DNA from: DAOMNN01 sp050486545
GTDB lineage: Bacteria > Pseudomonadota > Gammaproteobacteria > Burkholderiales > Rhodocyclaceae
Length of the DNA stretch: 64,000 bases
Assembly: GCA_050486545.1 (NCBI GenBank)
Contig: JBJHDM010000005.1
Location: 1-64,000, forward strand
Direction: 5' to 3'
Numbering within the stretch: the stretch's first letter is position 1; each line of letters opens with the position of its first letter. The translations under genes were made by a program, and so were the position numbers. The notes under the pieces were generated by a model. That model searched no databases. It was not told the DNA's origin and saw only the letters and a program-made list of their open reading frames with translations. Positions 8,297 through 17,449 of this stretch are shown piece by piece.

Positions 8297-10918
8297 ATGC
8301 AGGAAAAATACAATCCCGCCGAACTCGAAGCCTCCGCCCAGAAGCGCTGGGAGGACGCCGATGCGTTCCGGGTCACGGAAGACGCTTCCCGGCCCAAGTA
8401 CTACTGCCTCAGCATGTTTCCCTACCCGTCGGGCAAGCTGCACATGGGCCATGTGCGCAATTACACGATCGGCGACGTGCTGGCACGCTATCACCGCATG
8501 CGTGGCTTCAACGTCCTGCAGCCGATGGGCTGGGATGCATTCGGAATGCCGGCCGAGAACGCGGCGATCCAGAACAACGTCCCCCCGGCGAAGTGGACCT
8601 ACGCCAACATCGAGTACATGAAGTCGCAGCTGAAGCGGCTGGGCTTCGCGATCGACTGGTCGCGCGAACTCGCGACCTGCCGCGCCGACTACTACCGCTG
8701 GGAGCAGTGGCTATTCACCCGACTCTATGAGAAAGGGCTGATCTACAAGAAGCTGGGCACCGTCAACTGGGATCCGGTCGACGAGACGGTGCTCGCCAAC
8801 GAGCAGGTCATCGACGGGCGCGGCTGGCGCAGCGGCGCACTGGTCGAGAAGCGCGAGATCCCGATGTACTACATGAAGATCACCGCGTACGCCGACGAGC
8901 TTCTCGACGCACTCGACGCCATGCCCAACTGGCCCGAGCAGGTCAAGACGATGCAGCGGAACTGGATCGGGCGCTCGGAAGGCGTGGAGATCCACTTCCC
9001 GTACGACCTGTCGACGATTGGTGAATCCGGTGTCCTGAAGGTCTTCACGACCCGCGCCGACACCCTGATGGGAGCCACCTATGTGGCGGTGGCCGCCGAA
9101 CATCCGCTGGCCACGCTCGCCGCCAGGGACGACGCCGACCTTGCCGCGTTCGTCGAAGAGTGCAAGCGCGGCGGTGTCGCCGAGGCCGATCTCGCGACGA
9201 TGGAAAAGAAGGGCCACCCCACGCGGTTGCGCGTCATCCATCCGCTCACCGGCGAATTCCTGCCCGTCTGGGTCGCGAACTACGTCTTGATGGGTTACGG
9301 AGAGGGCGCCGTGATGGCGGTGCCGGCCCATGACGAGCGCGACTTCGCCTTCGCCACCCGGTACAAGCTACCGATCAAGATGGTGGTGCGCTCGACCCGC
9401 GACGCCTACGCCGACACGGTCGCACCGTGGCAGGACGCCTACAGCGAGCACGGCAGGCTGGTCCATTCGGGCAAGTACGACGGTCTGCACTTCCAGGATG
9501 CGGTCGATGCGATCGCGGCCGATCTGGCCGCCAAGGGGCTGGGCGCCAAGCGCACGCAGTACCGCCTGCGCGACTGGGGCATCTCGCGTCAGCGCTACTG
9601 GGGCTGCCCGATCCCGATGATCCACTGCGACGACTGCGGCGACGTACCGGTACCCGACGAGCAACTGCCCGTGGTGCTGCCCGAAGACGTCGAACTGACC
9701 GGGCGCGGCTCGCCGCTTGTGCGCATGCCCGAGTTCTACGAATGCACCTGTCCGAAGTGCGGCAAGCCCGCCCGTCGCGAGACCGACACGATGGACACCT
9801 TCGTGGAGTCGTCCTGGTACTTCCTGCGCTACGCCTGCACGGACAACGACCGCGAGATGGTCGATGCGCGCGTCAACTACTGGGCCCCGGTGGACCAGTA
9901 CGTCGGCGGCATCGAACACGCGATCCTGCACTTGCTCTATTCACGTTTCTTCACCCGCGCAATGCGCGATTGCGGCCTGATCGAGGCAAGCGAACCCTTC
10001 ACCAACCTGTTGACGCAGGGCATGGTCGTCGCCGAGACCTACTACCGCGAACGGCCGGACGGCAAGAAGCAGTGGATCAACCCGTCCGAGGTCGAGGTCG
10101 ATCGCGACGAGAAAGGCCGTATCGTCGCCGCCCGCCTGCGCAGCGACGGCAGTCCGGTGGTCATCGGCGGCATCGAGAAGATGGCCAAGTCCAAGAACAA
10201 CGGCGTCGACCCGCAGACGCTCGTGGACAAGTACGGTGCCGACACCGCCCGCCTGTTCATCATCTTCGCCGCGCCGCCCGACCAGCAGCTCGAATGGTCC
10301 GATTCCGGCGTCGAGGGCGCCTACCGCTTCCTGCGCCGTGTCTGGAGCTACGGCCATGGCTTCACCAGCGAAACGCGCAGCCACCTGCCGACCGTGCGCA
10401 AGCTCGCGAGCGAAGGCCTTTCCGGTTCGTTGGGCGACGTGCGGCGCGAGATCCACGCTTGCCTGAAGCAGGCCAACTACGACTTCGGCAAGCACCAGTT
10501 CAACACGGTCGCCTCGGCGGCGATGAAGATCCTGAACGCGCTGGAACGCGCGCCGCGAGAGGATGCGGCCGGCCATGCCGAATGCGCCGAGGAAGGGTTC
10601 TCGATCCTGCTGCGCCTGCTGGCACCGATCGCACCGCACCTGACCGAGGCGCTGTGGGAACAGTGCGGCTTCGAAGGCCTGCTGCTTTCGGCACCGTGGC
10701 CGGAACCGTCCGAAGAGGCCCTGCATCAGGAAGAGATCGAGCTCATGCTGCAGGTCAATGGCAAGCTGCGCGGCAGCATCAAGGTCGCGGCCGACGCCGC
10801 CCACCCGGTCATCGAATCGACTGCCCTGGAATCGGAAGCGGCCCGCAAGTTCATGGAAGGCGCCCCCCCGCGCAAGGTCATCGTCGTGCCGGGTCGTCTC
10901 GTCAATATCGTCGTATGA
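8297..10918 (+). CDS. leuS: Leucyl-tRNA synthetase
   Basis: An 873-residue class I aminoacyl-tRNA synthetase, close to the usual bacterial length of about 860. The HIGH-type motif HMGH is at residues 49-52, and the KMSKS-type loop KMAKS is at 628-632. Between them lies the CP1 editing domain that hydrolyses mischarged tRNA-Leu, followed by the helical anticodon-binding region and the C-terminal domain. It charges tRNA-Leu in the cytoplasm. The ATG has only a weak ribosome-binding site, but the N-terminus MQEKYNPAELE fits the family. It leads an apparent operon leuS-lptE-holA, in which the three genes touch or overlap. Confidence 0.97.
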   Translation: MQEKYNPAELEASAQKRWEDADAFRVTEDASRPKYYCLSMFPYPSGKLHMGHVRNYTIGDVLARYHRMRGFNVLQPMGWDAFGMPAENAAIQNNVPPAKWTYANIEYMKSQLKRLGFAIDWSRELATCRADYYRWEQWLFTRLYEKGLIYKKLGTVNWDPVDETVLANEQVIDGRGWRSGALVEKREIPMYYMKITAYADELLDALDAMPNWPEQVKTMQRNWIGRSEGVEIHFPYDLSTIGESGVLKVFTTRADTLMGATYVAVAAEHPLATLAARDDADLAAFVEECKRGGVAEADLATMEKKGHPTRLRVIHPLTGEFLPVWVANYVLMGYGEGAVMAVPAHDERDFAFATRYKLPIKMVVRSTRDAYADTVAPWQDAYSEHGRLVHSGKYDGLHFQDAVDAIAADLAAKGLGAKRTQYRLRDWGISRQRYWGCPIPMIHCDDCGDVPVPDEQLPVVLPEDVELTGRGSPLVRMPEFYECTCPKCGKPARRETDTMDTFVESSWYFLRYACTDNDREMVDARVNYWAPVDQYVGGIEHAILHLLYSRFFTRAMRDCGLIEASEPFTNLLTQGMVVAETYYRERPDGKKQWINPSEVEVDRDEKGRIVAARLRSDGSPVVIGGIEKMAKSKNNGVDPQTLVDKYGADTARLFIIFAAPPDQQLEWSDSGVEGAYRFLRRVWSYGHGFTSETRSHLPTVRKLASEGLSGSLGDVRREIHACLKQANYDFGKHQFNTVASAAMKILNALERAPREDAAGHAECAEEGFSILLRLLAPIAPHLTEALWEQCGFEGLLLSAPWPEPSEEALHQEEIELMLQVNGKLRGSIKVAADAAHPVIESTALESEAARKFMEGAPPRKVIVVPGRLVNIVV

Positions 10919-10929
10919 GGAGGGAGCCC

Positions 10930-11436
10930 ATGCCCGGCCCCAATGCCCGCCGCCACTTCCTGCACATCGTTTGCGCCCTGACGGCGACCGCGCTGGCCGG
11001 CTGCGGCTTCAAGCTGCGCGGCCCACAGCCGCTGCCGTTCTCGCGGTTGCACGTCGGCGTCGACCCGAACACCCCGTTCGGCGCAGCTATCCGCCGCCAG
11101 ATCCTGACCAGCGGCACCACCGAAGTCGTCGAAGAGCGCGGCGAGGCCGACGCCCGGCTCGAGATCCTGCGCAATGTGCGCTCGCGCGAGATCCTGTCCC
11201 TGTCCAGCGCGGGCAAGGTGCGTGAGTACCAGTTGCTGCAGACCATCACCTTCCGGGTCATCGAACCCGCAGGAAAGGAACTGCTGCCGGCCACGTCGGT
11301 CTCGGCCCGGCGCGAATACACCTTCGATGACTCGCAGATCATCGCCAAGCAGCAGGAAGAAGCCCTGCTCTACAACGACATGGAAAACGACCTGCTGCAG
11401 CAGATCATGCGGCGGCTCGCAGCCATTCGCACGTGA
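10930..11436 (+). CDS. lptE: LPS-assembly lipoprotein LptE
   Basis: A 168-residue outer-membrane lipoprotein. The signal peptide ends in the lipobox LAGC, followed by GFKLRG, the hallmark N-terminus of mature LptE (RlpB). LptE plugs the LptD barrel and helps insert lipopolysaccharide in the outer leaflet. An AGGAGG site is six bases before the ATG at 10930; an in-frame ATG at 10915 overlaps the leuS stop but is less well placed. The gene sits 11 bases after leuS and overlaps holA by four bases, the conserved leuS-lptE-holA order of many proteobacteria. Confidence 0.92.
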   Translation: MPGPNARRHFLHIVCALTATALAGCGFKLRGPQPLPFSRLHVGVDPNTPFGAAIRRQILTSGTTEVVEERGEADARLEILRNVRSREILSLSSAGKVREYQLLQTITFRVIEPAGKELLPATSVSARREYTFDDSQIIAKQQEEALLYNDMENDLLQQIMRRLAAIRT

Positions 11437-12449
11437 ACCTCCGCCCGGAGCAGCTTGCGTCCCACCTGACGGCCCCCCTGCGCGGCCTGTACGTCCTGCA
11501 CGGCGACGAACCGCTGCTCGTGTTGGAGGTCGCCGATGCCATTCGTGCGGCCGCCCGCAGCCAGGGTTTCGATGAGCGCGACGTGCTCGTCACCGGCCAG
11601 GGCTTCCGCTGGGATGCGCTGACCCATGCGGCGGGCAATCTCTCGCTGTTCGGCGGACGCAAGCTCATCGACCTGCGGATCCCGAGCGGAAAACCAGGGC
11701 GCGACGGCGCCGACGCCCTGCAGCGCTACGCCAAGGCGCTCGGGGAAGGGACAGTCACGCTGATCACCCTCCCGGAACTCGACTGGCAGGCACGCAAGGC
11801 CGCTTGGTTCCGCGCCCTGACCGACGCGGGCGTGACGGTCGAATGCAACGCACCGGAGCGCGCCCGCCTGCCGGCCTGGCTGGCGAGCCGGCTCGCGGCG
11901 CAGAAGCAGACGGCACCCGCCGAGGCGCTGGAGTTCATTGCGGATCATGTCGAAGGCAATCTGCTCGCCGCCCATCAGGAACTGCTCAAGCTCGGCCTGC
12001 TGCATCCGGAAGGCGCGCTCAGTCTCGAAGCCGTGCAGGACGCCGTGCTCCATGTCGCACGCTACGATATCGACATGCTCCGCCAGGCCCTCATCGAAGG
12101 CGACGCCGGTCGGTGCGCACGCCTGCTGGACGGACTGCGCGGCGAAGGCATCGCACCCCCGCTGGTGCTCTGGGCTCTGGCAACCGAGATCCGCACCCTT
12201 GCATCGCTGCGCGCGGGGGTCGACGCCGGCCAGCCGCTCGCCGCGCTGTTCAAGACCGAGCGGGTCTTCGAGGATCGGCGGAGGCAATCGATCCAGCGCA
12301 TCCTTCCGCGGCTCTCCACCCCGGCGCTGCGTGCCGCACTCCTGCATGCGGCGCGGATCGACCGCATCGCAAAAGGCATTGCCGACGGCGATCTGTGGGA
12401 CGAGTTTCAGGGCCTCGCATTGCGGATTTGCAGAGCACGCGGCAAGTAA
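11433..12449 (+). CDS. holA: DNA polymerase III subunit delta
   Basis: A 338-residue clamp-loader subunit of normal length. It starts with GTG in a GTGA overlap with the lptE stop, which indicates translational coupling. The N-terminus contains LYVLHGDEPLLVLE, typical of HolA, and the middle contains AEALEFIADHVEGNLLAAHQELLKL, the conserved part of the AAA-like module (written here only as recognised segments of the family). Delta opens the beta sliding clamp within the gamma complex during replication. The downstream proA has its own spacing of 46 bases and may have a separate promoter. Confidence 0.9.
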   Translation: MNLRPEQLASHLTAPLRGLYVLHGDEPLLVLEVADAIRAAARSQGFDERDVLVTGQGFRWDALTHAAGNLSLFGGRKLIDLRIPSGKPGRDGADALQRYAKALGEGTVTLITLPELDWQARKAAWFRALTDAGVTVECNAPERARLPAWLASRLAAQKQTAPAEALEFIADHVEGNLLAAHQELLKLGLLHPEGALSLEAVQDAVLHVARYDIDMLRQALIEGDAGRCARLLDGLRGEGIAPPLVLWALATEIRTLASLRAGVDAGQPLAALFKTERVFEDRRRQSIQRILPRLSTPALRAALLHAARIDRIAKGIADGDLWDEFQGLALRICRARGK

Positions 12450-12495
12450 AGCCGGAATGCGGGATAATGTTTTTTTGCCCGTAAACCGAAACAAG

Positions 12496-13773
12496 ATGGA
12501 CATCCAAGCTTACATGCACGGTCTCGGCCGGCAGGCACGCGCGGCCTCGCGCGTACTGGCCGCAGCATCGACCAAGACCAAGAACCTTGCCCTGCTCGCG
12601 ATGGCACGCGCCATCCGCGAGCGCCGCGACGAACTGATCGCCGCCAACCGGCTGGACCTTGAAGCGGCGCGCGAAGCCGGCCTCGAACCGGCTCTCGTCG
12701 ACCGGCTCACCCTGAGCGACCAGGGCATCGAAACCATGGCGGCCGGCCTCGAGCAGATCGCCGGACTGCCTGACCCGATCGGCGAGATCACCGACGCGAA
12801 ACGCCGCCCATCAGGCATCCAGGTCGGTCGCATGCGGGTTCCGCTGGGCGTCATCGGCATCATCTACGAAGCGCGACCCAACGTCACGGCAGACGCCGCG
12901 GCCCTGTGCCTGAAATCCGGCAATGCGGCCATCCTGCGCGGCGGCAAGGAAGCCCTGCACTGCAATCAGGCCATCGCCGCCTGCGTGCGTGAAGGCCTCG
13001 TCGCAGCCGGACTCCCCGAGGCGGCCGTCCAGGTCGTCGACACGGCCGACCGGGCCGCGGTGGGTCACCTGATCACGATGCCAGAGTTCGTCGACGTGAT
13101 CGTGCCCCGCGGCGGCAAGGGACTGATCGAGCGCATCTCGAGCGAAGCGAAGGTTCCGGTCATCAAGCACCTCGACGGCAACTGCCACGTCTATATCGAC
13201 GGCGACGCCGATCCGGAGAAGGTCCTCCCCATCGTCGAAAACGCCAAGACCCAGCGCTACGGCACCTGCAACACGGCCGAATCGCTGCTGGTCGCGGCAA
13301 GCGTCGCGGCACGCTACCTGCCGGAGATTGGTCGCATGTTCGCCCGCCACGAGGTCGAAATGCGCGCCTGCCCCGCGTCGCTGGCGATCCTGGAAACGGC
13401 GGGCCTGCCCGCACAGGCACTGCGGGCCGCCACCGAGCAGGACTGGTACGAGGAATACCTGGCCCCGATCCTCGCCATCCGGGTCGTCTCGGGACTGGAC
13501 GAGGCGATCGCGCACATCAACCAATACAGTTCGGCCCATACCGAAGCGATCGTGACCGAGAACTACAGCCACGCCATGCGCTTCCTGCGCGAGGTCGACT
13601 CCGCATCGGTCATGGTCAACGCCTCGACCCGATTTGCCGACGGATTCGAGTACGGGCTCGGCGCCGAGATCGGCATCTCGACCGACAAGATCCACGCCCG
13701 CGGCCCGGTCGGACTCGAAGGGCTGACCAGCCAGAAGTGGATCGTGTTCGGGAACGGCGAGATCCGCAAGTAG
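12496..13773 (+). CDS. proA: Gamma-glutamyl phosphate reductase
   Basis: A 425-residue enzyme of the aldehyde dehydrogenase superfamily, slightly longer than the E. coli ProA of 417. The catalytic cysteine lies in YGTCNT at residue 258. Other family marks are YEARPNVT (124-131), KSGNAAILRGGKEA and the C-terminal GPVGLEGLTSQKW. It reduces glutamyl-5-phosphate to the semialdehyde with NADPH in proline biosynthesis. A GGGATAATG sequence with a T-run at 12461-12475 lies just upstream, but I could not pair it with a -35 box. proB is not in the window. Confidence 0.95.
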   Translation: MDIQAYMHGLGRQARAASRVLAAASTKTKNLALLAMARAIRERRDELIAANRLDLEAAREAGLEPALVDRLTLSDQGIETMAAGLEQIAGLPDPIGEITDAKRRPSGIQVGRMRVPLGVIGIIYEARPNVTADAAALCLKSGNAAILRGGKEALHCNQAIAACVREGLVAAGLPEAAVQVVDTADRAAVGHLITMPEFVDVIVPRGGKGLIERISSEAKVPVIKHLDGNCHVYIDGDADPEKVLPIVENAKTQRYGTCNTAESLLVAASVAARYLPEIGRMFARHEVEMRACPASLAILETAGLPAQALRAATEQDWYEEYLAPILAIRVVSGLDEAIAHINQYSSAHTEAIVTENYSHAMRFLREVDSASVMVNASTRFADGFEYGLGAEIGISTDKIHARGPVGLEGLTSQKWIVFGNGEIRK

Positions 13774-13812
13774 TCCGGCTGCCGGCAGCGGAACGCCCCC
13801 GGAGGACCTGCC

Positions 13813-14307
13813 ATGACCAAGGCCCCTTCACCCTCCGCCAACCCGTCCCTGGCGGCCACCCTGGGCACCCCGTTCGGCCCCTTCGGCATCCGGGTCGCGG
13901 CGGGTCGGATCGAGGAACTCGTCTTCCTGCCCCCGGACAGCCCGCTGCACGAACCCGACTGCGCGCTTTCCGCGCGCGCAGCGAACCAGATCCGCGCATG
14001 GCTGGGCGACCCCGATCGGCCGTTCGATCTTCCGCTCGCGCCGCGTGGCACCCCCTTCCAGCGCCGGGTCTGGAACCTGATCGGCGCGATCCCTCGCGGC
14101 AGGGTCCGGACCTATGGCGCCCTGGCAGCCGACCTTCCCAGTGCCGCGCAAGCCGTCGGACAGGCTTGCGGAGCCAATCCGTTTCCGCTGGTCGTACCGT
14201 GTCATCGCGTGGTTTCGAAGAGCGGTCCGGGCGGTTTTGCCGGCGCTCGCGACGGCTATCTGCTCGAGGCCAAGCGCTGGCTGCTGACGTTCGAATCGGA
14301 ACGATGA
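13813..14307 (+). CDS. ogt: Methylated-DNA--protein-cysteine methyltransferase
   Basis: A 164-residue suicide repair protein of the Ogt/MGMT family. The acceptor cysteine is C130 in VVPCHRV, and the helix-turn-helix region RGRVRTYGALAA precedes it. It transfers the methyl group from O6-methylguanine to itself. There is no N-terminal Ada domain, so it is the constitutive type. A GGAGG site precedes the ATG. It overlaps xerD by four bases (ATGA), which suggests co-transcription and translational coupling. Confidence 0.92.
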   Translation: MTKAPSPSANPSLAATLGTPFGPFGIRVAAGRIEELVFLPPDSPLHEPDCALSARAANQIRAWLGDPDRPFDLPLAPRGTPFQRRVWNLIGAIPRGRVRTYGALAADLPSAAQAVGQACGANPFPLVVPCHRVVSKSGPGGFAGARDGYLLEAKRWLLTFESER

Positions 14308-15221
14308 GCGCAGCCGCCGGCAAGCTGTCGCCCGAAACCGTCGCGCAACTCGACGCGTTCGCCGATACCCTCTGGCTCGAGTTCGGGCTCGCGCGCAACA
14401 CGATCGCCAGCTATCGCAGCGATCTGGAACTGTTCGCACGGTGGCTGGCTCCACGACAGCGTGCGCTGCCCGACGCGACGGCAAGCGATCTGGCCGAATA
14501 CCTGGCCGACTTCAGCCGACGGGCCAAACCGGCCAGCCAGCGCCGTTTGCTCGCTACGTGGCGCCGCTATTACCGGCATCTGATCGAGCGGGGCCAACTC
14601 GCGAACGATCCCACCGCCCTGCTCGATCCGCCCCTGCCGAGCCAGCGCTTTCCGAAGTCCCTCACCGAGGCCCAGGTCGAAGCGCTGCTCGAGACCCCCG
14701 ATACCGACACTCCACTGGGCCTGCGCGACCGGTGCATGCTCGAAGTGCTGTACGCCACCGGCCTGCGCGTATCCGAACTGGTCGATCTCAAGGTATTCTC
14801 GGTAAGCCTGAACGAAGGACTGGTCCGCGTGATCGGCAAGGGCGACAAGGAACGCCTCGTCCCGCTCGGGGAGACCGCGCTCGACTGGCTGCAGCATTAC
14901 CATCGCACCGCCCGCCCCACCATACTCGGCGGACGGAGCAGCGACCATGTATTCGTCACGCGTTTCGGCAAGGGCATGACCCGCCAGCGCTTCTGGAATA
15001 TCATCAAAAATTATGCGGCGCGCGCCGGGATTGCCGCGAGCCGGCTTTCTCCCCATACCCTGCGCCATGCGTTCGCGACCCACCTGATCAATCACGGCGC
15101 CGACCTGCGGGTCGTGCAGATGCTCCTCGGCCATGCCGACATTTCCACTACGCAGGTCTATACGCATGTGGCCCGCGAACGACTGAAGGCCCTGCACCAA
15201 CGCTATCACCCGCGCGCCTGA
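14304..15221 (+). CDS. xerD: Site-specific tyrosine recombinase XerD
   Basis: A 305-residue tyrosine recombinase of normal XerD length. The N-terminal SAM-like core-binding domain runs to about residue 110, then the catalytic domain shows R155 in ATGLRVSEL, the lysine in GKGDKERLVP, HTLRHAFATHL, LGHADISTTQ and the nucleophile Y286 in VYTHV. With XerC it resolves chromosome dimers at dif. I call it XerD rather than XerC on sequence style; that choice is less certain than the family. It starts within the ogt stop codon. Confidence 0.92.
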   Translation: MSAAAGKLSPETVAQLDAFADTLWLEFGLARNTIASYRSDLELFARWLAPRQRALPDATASDLAEYLADFSRRAKPASQRRLLATWRRYYRHLIERGQLANDPTALLDPPLPSQRFPKSLTEAQVEALLETPDTDTPLGLRDRCMLEVLYATGLRVSELVDLKVFSVSLNEGLVRVIGKGDKERLVPLGETALDWLQHYHRTARPTILGGRSSDHVFVTRFGKGMTRQRFWNIIKNYAARAGIAASRLSPHTLRHAFATHLINHGADLRVVQMLLGHADISTTQVYTHVARERLKALHQRYHPRA

Positions 15222-15258
15222 ATCCGGCACCCAACGCACTCAAACTGCCCGATCCGCC

Positions 15259-15747
15259 ATGAGCAAACCGCAAAAGAATGCCCCGGAAACGCCTGCGACG
15301 CGTTTTCTGAAAAAAAACGGAATTGCGTATTCCGTTCATTTGTACGAATACGAAGCGCATGGTGGAACATCCGTTTCCGCACGCGAGCTGAATCTACCCG
15401 AGCACGCAATCGTCAAGACCCTGGTCATGGAAGACGACCGGGGGGCACCGCTCATCGTCCTGATGCATGGCGACCTCAAGGTTTCGACCAAGGAACTCGC
15501 CCGCCAGGCCGGACGCAAGCACATCGAGACGTGCAAGCCGGAAGTGGCTAACCGCCATTCCGGATATCTCGTCGGCGGAACCTCGCCATTCGGTACACGC
15601 AAACTCATGCCGATCTACATGGAAAAATCGATTCTTGATCTTCCCCTCGTCTACCTCAACGGAGGTCGGCGCGGATTCCTGGTAGGGGTTCATCCGCACG
15701 ATATCGTCCGCACATTGAAGCCCGAATTGGTGAATGTGGGGCAATGA
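15259..15747 (+). CDS. ybaK: Cys-tRNA(Pro)/Cys-tRNA(Cys) deacylase, YbaK/EbsC family
   Basis: A 162-residue protein of the INS-like editing superfamily, of typical length. The conserved lysine lies in HAIVKTLVM and the GGTSPFGTRKLMPIY block is the YbaK signature. It removes misacylated cysteine from tRNA-Pro as a free-standing editing factor. Its base composition is less GC-rich than its neighbours, and an early run of eight A residues codes Lys-Lys-Asn. It is followed by a 130-bp AT-richer region and then an H-NS family gene. Confidence 0.92.
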   Translation: MSKPQKNAPETPATRFLKKNGIAYSVHLYEYEAHGGTSVSARELNLPEHAIVKTLVMEDDRGAPLIVLMHGDLKVSTKELARQAGRKHIETCKPEVANRHSGYLVGGTSPFGTRKLMPIYMEKSILDLPLVYLNGGRRGFLVGVHPHDIVRTLKPELVNVGQ

Positions 15748-15810
15748 ATTCGGGGTGATCCAATTCGCCATCGGTTCATTTCGCCTGGAATTGGTGGCAG
15801 AATAAAAACG

Positions 15811-15831
15811 AATCGAATCATGCATTCGATT
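15811..15831. repeat. Inverted repeat upstream of the H-NS gene
   Basis: AATCGAAT at 15811-15818 and ATTCGATT at 15824-15831 are exact reverse complements around CATGC. The site lies 46 bases before the H-NS ATG in an AT-rich stretch. It could be an operator or an autoregulatory site, or a weak hairpin ending the ybaK transcript, since TT follows. Confidence 0.5.
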
Positions 15832-15877
15832 TTCCCGACCGATGAGCCCGGATCAACTCCCGAAAACTGGAGATCAA

Positions 15878-16249
15878 ATGGACCTGAATGCACTTTCCCT
15901 TTCCGAATTGCGTCGACTGCAAGGTCGAATCGAAGCGGAAATCCGACGCAGGAACGATACCGCCCGCCGCAATTTCATGAAGAAGATGAAGAAGCTGGCT
16001 GCGGAAGAAGGCGTGTCGCTGACCGAGGTCATCGGCGAAATCTCCCAGGAGAAAAAGACCACGGCATCCCCTGCGCGTAAGCGCAAGGGAAAAGGCGGCG
16101 CCGCGAAAAAAACCGGAGTATTCAAGTATTTTCACCCGGAGCAGCCCGGCGTGGGCTGGAGCGGTCGTGGCCGGCGCCCCCAGTGGGTGCTGGACTGGCT
16201 CGAACAGGGCAAACCACTCGACGCGCTGGAAAAACCCACCGCGAAATGA
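15878..16249 (+). CDS. H-NS family nucleoid-associated protein
   Basis: A 123-residue DNA-binding protein. Residues 1-60 form the coiled-coil oligomerisation part (LSELRRLQGRIEAEIRRR), followed by a Lys/Ala-rich linker. The C-terminal domain YFHPEQPGVGWSGRGRRP contains the GRGRRP core that inserts into the minor groove of AT-rich DNA, as in betaproteobacterial H-NS/Bv3F-type proteins. Such proteins silence AT-rich or foreign genes. The ATG at 15878 follows GGAG at five bases; an in-frame ATG at 15842 is less well supported. A palindrome 46 bases upstream could allow self-regulation. It is monocistronic, with a terminator at 16297-16341. Confidence 0.9.
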   Translation: MDLNALSLSELRRLQGRIEAEIRRRNDTARRNFMKKMKKLAAEEGVSLTEVIGEISQEKKTTASPARKRKGKGGAAKKTGVFKYFHPEQPGVGWSGRGRRPQWVLDWLEQGKPLDALEKPTAK

Positions 16250-16296
16250 AAGCCCGGTCCGGACTCCTCCCTGCGGATTCCGGACGCCCCGACCAA

Positions 16297-16341
16297 GCCG
16301 GCAATCACCGCATCTGCGGGTGCTCGCCGGCATTTTCTTTT
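16297..16341 (+). terminator. Terminator of the H-NS gene
   Basis: GCCGGC at 16297-16302 pairs with GCCGGC at 16326-16331, with further inner pairing (CACC with GGGTG), followed by ATTTTCTTTT. It ends 11 bases before the stop codon of the convergent folB, so it may serve both directions poorly and the plus strand well. Confidence 0.8.
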
Positions 16342-16351
16342 CCGGAACGGC

Positions 16352-16723
16352 TCACGAGTCCGGCAAGGAACTTTCGTTACGCCCTCGCTGAATGAAGACG
16401 CCGACGCGTCTGGCATCCTTCCGGACGCCGATCTTCGCGATGCGGATCTTCACCCACGGCGCACCGAACTCGTTGAACAGGAGCGCGACCACGAACTCCC
16501 CCAGGGTTTCGATCAGATTGAAATGGCGTTCCGCCAATTCCTTTTCGATCCGGTCGATCACCTTTGCGTAATCGATGGTGTCCGAAATATCGTCGCGCTC
16601 GGCCGCGGCATCGGGAACGCCGAAGGTCAGGTTGAGTTCGACCGTCTGGGGCGCCGCCTGCTCCCGCGGGTAAATTCCGACCCACGCCTTGACTCGCAAT
16701 TCTTCGATGAAGATGAAATCCAT
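16352..16723 (-). CDS. folB: Dihydroneopterin aldolase
   Basis: A 123-residue enzyme of folate biosynthesis, of normal length. It begins MDFIFIEELRVKAWVGIYPRE, matching the conserved N-terminus in which the glutamate binds the pterin, and contains TIDYAKVIDRIEKELAERHF with the conserved Tyr, then LIETLGEFV. The catalytic lysine is expected in WVKIRIAKIGVRKDA. FolB cleaves dihydroneopterin to 6-hydroxymethyl-dihydropterin and glycolaldehyde. It is divergent from plsY, an arrangement common in proteobacteria (tsaD, plsY and folB together). Confidence 0.9.
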   Translation of the reverse strand: MDFIFIEELRVKAWVGIYPREQAAPQTVELNLTFGVPDAAAERDDISDTIDYAKVIDRIEKELAERHFNLIETLGEFVVALLFNEFGAPWVKIRIAKIGVRKDARRVGVFIQRGRNESSLPDS

Positions 16724-16803
16724 GGTGGTTCCCGATTAGAATCGTCGTCATTTTACCGGGTTGCCTTCCTTCCTCGACCCCCGCCCGTTGCCGGACCCAC
16801 GTG

Positions 16804-17397
16804 ATGACTCTACTGCTGCTCGTACTTGCTGCCTATCTGGTGGGTTCGATTCCCTTCGCCATTCTTTCCAGCCGCCTGTTCGGCCTCGCAGACCCCCGCA
16901 GCTTCGGCTCCGGCAACCCTGGCGCAACCAATGTCCTGCGAACGGGCAACAAGGGGGCCGCCATCCTTACGCTCGTCGGGGACGGCGCGAAGGGCTGGTT
17001 TGCGGTCTGGGCGGCCACGGCTCTCGGATTCGGACTCGGCGAAGCCGCGCTGACCGGTCTGGCCGCATTCTTCGGCCACGTGTTCAGCCTGTTCCTGCGC
17101 TTTCGCGGCGGCAAGGGCGTGGCCACGGCCTTCGGCGTACTGGTCGGAATCAGCGGCTGGATCGGACTCATCGCGCTAGCCACCTGGCTGACCGTGGCGT
17201 TCGCCACACGGTACTCGTCGCTCGCTGCCCTTTCGGCGGCGGCGGTCGCCCCGATCGCCGGATTGTTCGTTTCGGACGAGCCACTGGTCTTTGCGGTGCT
17301 GCTCACGATGACGGCAACCCTCGTGTGGCGTCACGCGGATAACATCCGCAAGCTCAAGAACGGCACCGAAGGCAGGATCGGCACGCGCAAATCCTGA
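16804..17397 (+). CDS. plsY: Glycerol-3-phosphate acyltransferase PlsY
   Basis: A 197-residue inner-membrane protein with about five to six transmembrane segments. The three family motifs are visible: GSIPFAILSSRLFG, GSGNPGATNVLR and the GHVFSLFLRFRGGKGVAT loop. It transfers acyl groups from acyl phosphate to glycerol-3-phosphate, the first step of phospholipid synthesis. A GTG at 16801 is in frame immediately before the ATG, so the start may be one codon earlier. It lies between divergent folB and convergent tsaD. Confidence 0.93.
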   Translation: MTLLLLVLAAYLVGSIPFAILSSRLFGLADPRSFGSGNPGATNVLRTGNKGAAILTLVGDGAKGWFAVWAATALGFGLGEAALTGLAAFFGHVFSLFLRFRGGKGVATAFGVLVGISGWIGLIALATWLTVAFATRYSSLAALSAAAVAPIAGLFVSDEPLVFAVLLTMTATLVWRHADNIRKLKNGTEGRIGTRKS

Positions 17398-17449
17398 GCC
17401 ACTTCACATCCCCTCCCGACTCGATTCCGCCGGGCGGAGTGCCGCAGAC

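Noticed and set aside
15305..15325. A AAA AAC slippery heptamer within ybaK as a programmed -1 frameshift
   Set aside because: It lies near the start of a full-length, conserved gene; a shifted product would be short and there is no stimulatory structure that I can see.
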